Assembly: GCA_018883625.1 (NCBI GenBank)
Contig: JAHLFV010000098.1
Location: 1-10,050, forward strand
Length of the DNA: 10,050 bases
DNA from: Candidatus Treponema excrementipullorum
Lineage (GTDB): Bacteria; Spirochaetota; Spirochaetia; Treponematales; Treponemataceae
Reading direction: 5' to 3'
Below are positions 1-7,500 of this stretch, piece by piece (position 1 is the first letter of the stretch; the number at the start of each line of letters is the position of its first letter). A model generated the notes under the pieces. That model had not been told where the DNA came from. It did no database searches and worked only from the letters and a program-made list of their open reading frames with translations. A program made the translations under genes and the position numbers.

Positions 1-186
1 GCCTTGCTGGAAAAATATGCCGACAGTGGTATCTATGAAATAGAAGATATCGATATTCTGAAACTTGACCCCTTCGTCAGATTCGGAAAACCCGCAAAAA
101 TCGCCCAACTCTTTGGAGGCAGAGAAGGCTACCTGCAAGCAGTACGGGAACTGGAACAAGCAATATATACAAAAGAGGCAGTGTAA
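1..186 (+). CDS. hsdR: Type I restriction enzyme R subunit, C-terminal end (5' partial)
   Basis: The reading frame is open from base 1 and ends in TAA at 184-186, so only about the last 61 residues are present; the TTG at base 4 is just an internal codon. HsdR is the motor and nuclease subunit of type I restriction enzymes: it translocates DNA with ATP and cleaves away from the site when bound to HsdM and HsdS. The visible tail has the pattern I associate with the C-terminus of EcoEI-like R subunits: an I-E-D-I-D-I-L-K-L-x-P-F stretch, then G-K-P-x-x-I, then LFGG followed by Y-L-x-A-V-x-E-L-E. Catalytic nuclease and helicase motifs lie outside the window. The call rests on this short tail plus hsdM and hsdS downstream. 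GC is about 50% in a hand-counted row (61-120), like hsdM. The next gene begins 2 nt after the stop. Confidence 0.82.
   Translation, partial: ALLEKYADSGIYEIEDIDILKLDPFVRFGKPAKIAQLFGGREGYLQAVRELEQAIYTKEAV
174..178 (+). promoter_or_regulatory. Ribosome binding site of the GmrSD-like gene
   Basis: AGAGG lies 10 nt before the ATG at 189 and inside the last codons of hsdR. It supports that ATG as the start and suggests translation coupled to hsdR. Confidence 0.6.
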
Positions 187-188
187 AA

Positions 189-2276
189 ATGAAAGGTTCA
201 GAAGCAAAACTTGTAGCTTATATGGATGGTTCAGATAAGCGGTTTATTATTCCAGTGTATCAACGTAATTACGATTGGCAAACTGAAAACTGTAAACAGC
301 TATATAATGATTTAATAAAAGTTGTGAAAAATAAACGAAAAACTCATTTTTTTGGTAGTATCGTATCAGTACATAATGATGGTGAATTTAATGAATATCT
401 TGTAATCGATGGACAACAGCGATTGACGACTGTTTCTCTGCTTTTTTTGGCGATGTATAACTTGATGGAAAATGGTTTGCTCAAACCAACAAAAGAGAAT
501 CTTGCAGAAAAAATTTATAAAACATACTTGGTTGATCAATGGCAGAATGATGATACAAGAATTAAATTAAAACCAGTGAAAAATGATAGAGAGGCTTTCG
601 GGAAGCTGTTCAAAGAAGAATCTGAGCATATACCTGATTCTAATTTAACAATTAATTACAATTATTTCTATTCCCGTATTCAGAAAGAAGAAATAACTCT
701 TGATAAACTTTTTGATGCTATTGGACGGTTGGAAATTATTAATATTACCCTCAACCAAGAAGATAATCCCCAATTAATATTTGAAAGTCTGAATTCTACT
801 GGTCTTGCTCTTAGTGAAGGTGATAAAATTCGGAATTTCATTCTCATGGGACTTTCCCCAAAACAACAAAATGATTTTTATGAAAGATATTGGAACAAAA
901 TAGAAATCAATACTGATTATAATGTTAGTTTTTTTATCCGTGATTATTTAAGTATTAAACAGCAACTGATTCCTGCAATAAATAAAGTTTATTTTAAATT
1001 TAAGGATTTCGTTGAAGAATCTTCTATCGAGACAGAAAAGTTGCTTCAAGATATTTTGAGCTATGCCAAATGGTATGGAATTCTTTTAAAAGGAAACACA
1101 ACAGATAAAGAATTGAATGCTTGTATTATCCGGTTGAATAAACTGGAAACCACAGTTACTAGACCTTTCTTTTTGGAAATATTGCGACTACAAACCGAAG
1201 GTAAACTGTCTCTTTCTGAGGTCAAAGAAATCTTTTTATATACAGAAAATTACCTGTTTCGTCGTCTTATTTGTGATATTCCTACGAATGCTTTGAATAA
1301 AATATTTCTTAAACTTCATTCGGATATTATTCGTTATGATGGATTGGAAAATAATTATCTAGAAAAGTTTAAATATGCTCTTCGAACTAAATCTGATAAT
1401 GGACGATTCCCGGATGACAGAGAATTTATCGAAGCTTTTTCTATCCGTCAAGTTTATCAGATGAATAGTAAAAATAAAATATATATTCTTGAGCGCTTTG
1501 AAAATTATGGAACCGTGGAAGTCAGTGATGTTTATAAATACTGTGAAGATGGTACATATACTATTGAGCATATTATGCCCCAACAGTTGACACCGGTTTG
1601 GATCAAAGATTTAGGTGATGCTTATGAAGAAATTTATGAGAGCTGGCTTCATCGTCTTGCAAATTTAACACTGACAGGATACAACTCAAAATATAGTAAT
1701 GCTCCTTTTGAAGACAAACGTGATATGCAGAACGGCTTTGCTGACAGTCATCTACATATAAATAAATGGATTGGAGAACAAAAACAGAGGGGATTAACTG
1801 AACTTGAGCAGCGTAACCAAATATTGATGAATCTAGCCTTATCGATTTGGGCGATTCCGAAGACAGACTACAATCCCCCACAAAAACAGTTTGAGACATA
1901 TTCGTTGGATGAAGATTATGACTACACCGGAAGAGAGATTATAAGTTTCAGCTATAAAAATATTAAACATTCAGTTAAAAATTGGGCAGATATGATGGTG
2001 CAGGTTTTACAACTTCTTCACGGGGAAGATAACAGTATTCTTACCAAAATAGCGTATTCAACTGATGCTGAAAATGAATTAGCACAGTATGTAAGTTTCA
2101 CAGCTGAAAATCTAAGAACATCTGCTATAATTTCTGAAAATATTTGTGTTGAAACGAATACGAGTACTACAGCAAAAATTGCAATGTTAAGAAAATTTTT
2201 TGCTTTATTCGGTGTAGAGGAAAGTGATTTGACTTTTTACCTGAAGGATAGCGATAATAGTCAAAAAGGAAAATAA
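189..2276 (+). CDS. GmrSD-like DUF262/DUF1524 (HNH-type) nuclease embedded in the hsd operon
   Basis: This 695-residue protein has the two-part layout of single-chain GmrSD (type IV) restriction enzymes. The N-terminal DUF262 part shows FIIPVYQRNYDW (19-30), FFGSIV (54-59) and the nucleotide-binding/hydrolysis hallmark DGQQRLTT (74-81), then an ESLNSTGLALSEGDKIRN block (199-216). The DUF1524 part has the HNH-type motif IEHIMPQ (459-465) and H488 with LANLTLTGYN, ending in SN..F..KR (503-511), so the expected catalytic residues look intact. A further module (about 587-690) has F-S-Y-K near its start and a VETN motif at 654-657. I recall similar tails on other restriction-linked proteins but cannot name the family securely. 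Known GmrSD enzymes cut DNA with glucosylated hydroxymethylcytosine using NTP; the substrate here is unknown. ATG 189 follows AGAGG and lies 2 nt after hsdR; hsdM starts 2 nt downstream. GC is far lower than in its neighbours (12/60 in row 901-960), pointing to separate acquisition. Confidence 0.9.
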   Translation: MKGSEAKLVAYMDGSDKRFIIPVYQRNYDWQTENCKQLYNDLIKVVKNKRKTHFFGSIVSVHNDGEFNEYLVIDGQQRLTTVSLLFLAMYNLMENGLLKPTKENLAEKIYKTYLVDQWQNDDTRIKLKPVKNDREAFGKLFKEESEHIPDSNLTINYNYFYSRIQKEEITLDKLFDAIGRLEIINITLNQEDNPQLIFESLNSTGLALSEGDKIRNFILMGLSPKQQNDFYERYWNKIEINTDYNVSFFIRDYLSIKQQLIPAINKVYFKFKDFVEESSIETEKLLQDILSYAKWYGILLKGNTTDKELNACIIRLNKLETTVTRPFFLEILRLQTEGKLSLSEVKEIFLYTENYLFRRLICDIPTNALNKIFLKLHSDIIRYDGLENNYLEKFKYALRTKSDNGRFPDDREFIEAFSIRQVYQMNSKNKIYILERFENYGTVEVSDVYKYCEDGTYTIEHIMPQQLTPVWIKDLGDAYEEIYESWLHRLANLTLTGYNSKYSNAPFEDKRDMQNGFADSHLHINKWIGEQKQRGLTELEQRNQILMNLALSIWAIPKTDYNPPQKQFETYSLDEDYDYTGREIISFSYKNIKHSVKNWADMMVQVLQLLHGEDNSILTKIAYSTDAENELAQYVSFTAENLRTSAIISENICVETNTSTTAKIAMLRKFFALFGVEESDLTFYLKDSDNSQKGK
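2266..2270 (+). promoter_or_regulatory. Ribosome binding site of hsdM
   Basis: AAGGA ends 8 nt before the ATG at 2279 and lies within the last codons of the upstream gene. It fixes the hsdM start and implies co-translation. Confidence 0.6.
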
Positions 2277-2278
2277 TC

Positions 2279-3793
2279 ATGACCAACTTAACCGGATTTG
2301 TAAAACGGCTCAGGGATATTATGCGCAACGATGCCGGCATTAACGGCGACGCCCAGCGTATTGAACAGATAGCATGGCTTTTGTTTTTAAAAGTCTACGA
2401 CACCAAAGAACAGGACTGGGAGTTTGAAGACTCAGACTACCGCTCCGTTATCCCCGAACCTTGCCGCTGGCGTAACTGGGCACACGAAGAAAACGGCAAA
2501 GGCATGACCGGCGACGCACTCCTGTCTTTTGTGAACAACACCCTTTTCCCGGTACTCAAAGGCAACGACGTAAAAGACCCCGCCACCGGCACTCTGATTC
2601 CCGGCGTACAGGTAGACCCCGACACTCCCATCAAAAAAGCCATAGTCAAAACCACCTTTGAAGACGCCAACACCTACATGAAAGACGGCGTCCTGTTGCG
2701 TCAGGTAATAAACCATATCGACTCTCTGGATTTAAGCGACTACGAAGAAAGTCACGCCTTTGGAGAGATTTACGAAACGATTTTGCGGGAACTGCAAAGC
2801 GCCGGCTCTTCCGGTGAGTTTTACACGCCCCGAGCCGTCACTGATTTTATGGCTCACATGATACAGCCCAAAGTTGGGGAACAGTGTGCCGACTTTGCCT
2901 GCGGTACCGGAGGCTTTTTAATCAGCTGGCTAAAAGAGCTTGAAGCAAAAAAGAAAAACGCCGGAGACGTGGAAAAAATATACAATTCCGTTTACGGCAT
3001 AGAAAAAAAACAGTTTCCCTACATTCTGTGCGTTACCAACATGCTGCTCCACGATGTAGATGTTCCCCGGATTTTTTACGGTAACACTCTGCTCCGTAAT
3101 CTGCTGGACTATACCGACGACGACAAGTTTGAAGTCATTCTGATGAATCCCCCCTACGGCGGAAACGAAAAAGCCGACGTTAAAAATCATTTTCCTGCGG
3201 ATTTGGCAAGCAGCGAAACCGCCGACTTGTTTATGTCCGTAATAATGTACCGTCTCAAAGAAAAGGGTCGGGCAGCAGTCATTTTGCCCGACGGTTTTCT
3301 CTTTGGAACAGACAACGCAAAAGTCGCCATAAAAAAGAAACTTTTTGGGGAATTTAACCTGCACACCGTTATCCGCCTTCCCGGCAGCGTTTTTTCTCCT
3401 TATACGTCCATTACCACGAATATTTTGTTTTTTGACAAAACCGGTGTCACAAAAGAAACCTGGTTTTACCGCCTTGATATGCCGGAAGGCTACAAACATT
3501 TTTCCAAGACAAAACCCATGAAGGTGGAACACTTTGCCCCCGCCGTGGAGTGGTGGAATGACCGCAGGGAAATCACGGTGGACGACGCTCCCAAAGCAAA
3601 AAAATATTCCGCAGAAGACATTGCCGCCTTGGGCTACAACATAGACCTGTGCGGCTTTCCCCATCGGGAAGAAGAAATCCTTGCTCCCCTTGATTTGATT
3701 CGCCGGTATGAAGAAGAACGCTCTTCCCTCAATGCGGAAATTGACCGAGTGTTGGCAGACATGAGTGCCCTGTTGGGAGAACAAGCCGAATGA
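2279..3793 (+). CDS. hsdM: Type I DNA adenine methyltransferase, M subunit
   Basis: HsdM transfers a methyl group from S-adenosylmethionine to N6 of adenine within the bipartite site chosen by HsdS, protecting self DNA; with HsdR the same complex restricts unmodified DNA. The 504-residue length is usual for the family. The N-terminal HsdM helical domain is recognisable (about 1-140, including DAQRIEQIAWLLFLKVYD). The methyltransferase core has EFYTPR (180-185), SAM-binding motif I DFACGTGGF (205-213) and catalytic motif IV NPPY (290-293) followed by GG. The frame is intact. It starts 2 nt after the GmrSD-like gene and overlaps hsdS by 4 nt in an ATGA junction, the usual arrangement for coupled hsdM-hsdS translation. 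It is much more GC-rich than the upstream gene (36/60 in row 2461-2520) with many codons ending in C, so I read it as part of the older resident core. Assignment is secure; the target sequence cannot be read from it. Confidence 0.96.
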   Translation: MTNLTGFVKRLRDIMRNDAGINGDAQRIEQIAWLLFLKVYDTKEQDWEFEDSDYRSVIPEPCRWRNWAHEENGKGMTGDALLSFVNNTLFPVLKGNDVKDPATGTLIPGVQVDPDTPIKKAIVKTTFEDANTYMKDGVLLRQVINHIDSLDLSDYEESHAFGEIYETILRELQSAGSSGEFYTPRAVTDFMAHMIQPKVGEQCADFACGTGGFLISWLKELEAKKKNAGDVEKIYNSVYGIEKKQFPYILCVTNMLLHDVDVPRIFYGNTLLRNLLDYTDDDKFEVILMNPPYGGNEKADVKNHFPADLASSETADLFMSVIMYRLKEKGRAAVILPDGFLFGTDNAKVAIKKKLFGEFNLHTVIRLPGSVFSPYTSITTNILFFDKTGVTKETWFYRLDMPEGYKHFSKTKPMKVEHFAPAVEWWNDRREITVDDAPKAKKYSAEDIAALGYNIDLCGFPHREEEILAPLDLIRRYEEERSSLNAEIDRVLADMSALLGEQAE

Positions 3794-4512
3794 CACCACA
3801 GGAACTAAAAAACAGCATTTTACAGCAGGCAATACAGGGAAAGCTGGTGGAACAACGCCCGGAAGAAGGTACGGCGGAAGAGTTGTTTGAGCAGATACAG
3901 AAAGAAAAACAGCGGCTGATTGCAGACGGCAAAATAAAAAAAGAAAAACCCCTGCCGGAAATTACCGAAGACGAAAAACCCTTTGATATACCCGAAAATT
4001 GGAAGTGGGTAAGGTTGGGAAGTATTGTGGAATTAAATCCCAAAAATGACATAGATGATTTGCTGGAAGTTTCTTTTATACCAATGACACATATTGCAGA
4101 TGGATATAGAAATGAACACACGTTTGAAGTAAAAAAATGGGGAGAAATCAGAAAAGGATTTACTCATTTTGCAACCGGTGATATAGGAATCGCCAAAATT
4201 ACACCGTGTTTCCAGAATAAAAAATCAGTTATTTTTACAGAGCTCAAAAACGGATACGGAGCAGGAACAACAGAACTTTCTATTGTGCGGGTCGTTAATA
4301 ATTCGATGCTAAAAGAATATCTGTTATGGTTCTTTAAGTCCGCATACTTTATTGATAACGGAGTCAGGTCGTTTACGGGAACAGCCGGACAACAACGAAT
4401 ACATAAAGACTATTTGTCAAATTGTCTTTTACCCCTTCCGCCCCTTTCCGAACAGAAACGGATTGTTGCCAAACTGGAACAACTACTGCCATTGTGTGAG
4501 AGATTGAAGTAG
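3790..4512 (+). CDS. hsdS: Type I specificity subunit, half-length with a single target-recognition domain
   Basis: HsdS chooses the DNA target for HsdM and HsdR. Typical subunits are about 400 residues or more with two target-recognition domains (TRDs), each reading half of a bipartite site. This one has 240 residues and one TRD. Residues 1-60 form a conserved spacer-type region (LKNSILQQAIQGKLVEQ, then a charged helical stretch), followed by FDIPENWKWVRLG, the usual entry into a TRD (about 70-210). It ends with LPPLSEQKRIVAKLEQLLP, the matching half of the conserved helix. The order spacer, TRD, spacer is circularly permuted relative to classical subunits, and no second-TRD remnant fits in the 33 nt before the next gene. 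It may work as a dimer reading a symmetric bipartite site, pair with another S protein, or be a deletion product. ATG 3790 overlaps hsdM. Composition is mosaic: 32/60 GC in row 3841, 20/60 in row 4081, 29/60 in row 4441, as expected if the TRD was exchanged. Confidence 0.9.
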   Translation: MTPQELKNSILQQAIQGKLVEQRPEEGTAEELFEQIQKEKQRLIADGKIKKEKPLPEITEDEKPFDIPENWKWVRLGSIVELNPKNDIDDLLEVSFIPMTHIADGYRNEHTFEVKKWGEIRKGFTHFATGDIGIAKITPCFQNKKSVIFTELKNGYGAGTTELSIVRVVNNSMLKEYLLWFFKSAYFIDNGVRSFTGTAGQQRIHKDYLSNCLLPLPPLSEQKRIVAKLEQLLPLCERLK

Positions 4513-4519
4513 GGAAATC

Positions 4520-4547
4520 TTGTAATATGGAGAAAATAGAGTATAAT
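4520..4547 (+). promoter_or_regulatory. Candidate internal promoter before the YobI-like gene
   Basis: A perfect TATAAT (4542-4547) follows TTGTAA (4520-4525; 4 of 6 with TTGACA) at a 16-bp spacing. Transcription would start near 4554, downstream of the ATG at 4546 but upstream of an in-frame TTG at 4570. It sits in the only real gap of the operon (33 nt). AT-rich DNA makes chance matches common, so this is a candidate only. Confidence 0.35.
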
Positions 4548-7500
4548 GGGAGTGAGAGGAAATCAAGGATTGAAAATACAGCTACCGGCAATTTTTAAAA
4601 GAAATAAAGAAGAGTCTCCAAAATGTAAATATACGGAAATTCCTTTTGAGCATTTAGCTCCCTTAGATTCGGCAAATGACCCCGAAGTTTTTAAAGCCCT
4701 TGATTATGCTTTGTCGCAGGACTGCATTCACAATATCGCTGTAACGGGAAATTACGGTTCCGGGAAAAGTTCAGTATTGAATACTTATATCAAAACACAT
4801 AAAAAACATAAGTTCTTAAATATATCTCTTGCCACATTTACCGAAGAAGTTGCACAGCAGGGAGAAGAAACGAAACCTACCACGCAGAAAATCGAAAAAA
4901 GCATTTTACAGCAAATCTTTTACAGTGCATCTGCCTCAAAACTGCCGGATTCCAGTTTTCATCGAATTAAGAAAATTTCCTTTTGGAAAAAACTGGTATG
5001 GGAATTGCTTTTTTTGAGTTTCCTGATTCCGCTTTTGCTTGTATTTCAAAATGATATCGTCTTAAGAGTCTGGAATTTCATAACCGGTAGTCACCCTGTC
5101 TGGTATTTTATAGCAGGGAGCTTTCTTATAGTCGCACTAATCGTGCTGTATTTTATCATTTCATTTTTTTTCAAAATGAGATTTATCAAGTTTTCCTTTC
5201 AAAAGATTGAATTTGGTCTTGATAGTGTAAGAGAAGAATCTTTACTTAATCGGTATATCGATGAAATCTTATATTTCTTTGAAAGAACAAAGTATAATGT
5301 GGTTGTTATTGAAGATTTAGACAGATTTAAAAATACGGAAATTTTTATAAAACTCCGTGAATTAAACACTTTATTAAACCAATATGAAAAGATAAAAAGA
5401 AATATTGTTTTTATTTATGCGCTCAAGGATGAAGTCTTTAAAGATCATTCCCGAACCAAATTCTTTGAATTTATTATACCTATTATCCCTGTTGTCAATA
5501 TTCAAAACTCCTGTGATATATTTTTTAGGCTGAAAGAAAAATATCCTGACAGCGTCTTAAAGGATTTGAGTGATGATTTTTTGCAGGACTTAGGGCTGTA
5601 TATCGATGATATGCGAATAGTGAAAAACTGTATAAATGAATTTAAAATTTATGACAAAAAAATAAATAAAAAAGACTATTCAGAAGAATGTTTTGAAAAA
5701 GAGAATTCCGATGACGAAGTCAATGAAGAGTCTCATGTCCACAATAGAAATAAACTATTCGCTCTTATTGTCTATAAAAACCTGTATCCCGATGATTTTG
5801 CAAAACTTTCTCAAAATCAAGGTGATTTGGCAGAAATATTTAAGAGAAAAAAAGATATTGTTCAGAATGAATTAAAATCAATTGAAAAAGAAATTTCTGA
5901 ACTGGAAGCTCAAATACAAGAAGTAGAGAAACAAATTGATTTGGATATAGCCGAATTACGTACCATATACGTTGCAAAAATACTGGAATCAACACATGCT
6001 TTTGCAAAAAATGAAATAAGTACATTTATAAAGGATGTGGAATTTCATAAAATAAAAGAAACAAATACTATCTTTTTAACTGATTGTGATCCCCGTAGAT
6101 ATGGTAATGCAATAGACAAATTAGAGTATAAGATTAATTTTAGCGAAATAGAAAGGAAGATAAATCCTTCTCTTTCATATGATGAGCGGGAGGAAATAAT
6201 CAGAAAAGGCAAGACATCTAAAATCAGGCAAATACAAGCTCTAATTGTGACCAAGCAAAGAATTATGAATACATCTCATATAATGTCTTTTAATCAATTA
6301 ATCGATGCAGAAATCCCTGTTGAAAAATTTACCGAAAATGTTCCCGACAATAAAAAAGACTTTATTGCTTTTCTGTTAAGAAACGAATATATAGACGAAA
6401 ACTATTTTGATTATATTTCATATTTTTATGAAGGTGCTATAAGTGCAACAGATAAAGAATATTTGATTCTTATAAAAAACCGTAAGAGCCCCTTGGTGAA
6501 TTTACAATTAACAAAAATAGAAAATGTAATAAAAAGAATCAATTCCGAAGAATGGACTATTCCCTCTGTATTGAACTATTCATTACTGACATATCTGTTG
6601 GAGAAAAAAGATTCTCATATCACAGATTTTCTTCATGCTTTAATAAGATATAAAAAGGAGCAGAGAAACCCGTTTTTTTCTGACTATGGAAGCTTTATCG
6701 ACAGTATCACACTATTGAATGATGAAAATCTTTCATTTTTTTCTAATTATGAAAATCGCAATCCAGAACACTTAAAATATCTTTATGAAGAATTATATAA
6801 AATTATACAATATCAATCTGAACTGATAACGCTTGTATTTCAAAATGAAAATTTGGATATAAAATATTACTTTTTTATATATGGTGAAATTGATAGATCC
6901 GACAGAGATGCTATCGCTTTCCTTGAGTCTGATATTTCATTTTTGCATCGAAAACTCGATGAGGATAAAGCAATAATTCAAAGTAAAATATCTTTGCTGT
7001 CATTAATTTTTAATTTACAGCAGGATACAGTCAATTACGATATTTTTGACATTATTATAAAAAATAATGCTTATACGTTAACCCGTGAAAACTTTGATAT
7101 TATTCTGCGGTTTTACGATAAAGAGCTTTCTTCTCCCATTAGCGATTATTACACCCGTATTTTGTCTTTACCGGAGGAAAGTATCAAAAACTACATTAAT
7201 GACAAGCTACAAGTTTTTATCGAAAAAATAATATTGCCTTTGGAAACACTTTCTGAAAGCGGAGAAGCATTAATATCTTTACTGAATTCACCCTCGATTT
7301 CTGACAGTGATAAAGTAGAAATAATCGGGAAAAACACGGGAAAGATTTCTGATATAACAATGATTACAGAGACTGATATTGAAGCTGATACAAAAGGAGA
7401 TACCAAAACTATAGATGTATGGGAAGAACTGTTTAAACTTCAAAAAGTAGTCCCTACTTGGAAAAATGTTTTCGAGTTTTTCAGGCACAAGAAAAATGTT

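Noticed and set aside
2930..3832. 300-codon open frame on the - strand opposite hsdM
   Set aside because: It is an antisense shadow created by the GC-rich codon use of hsdM, which is intact with all its motifs.
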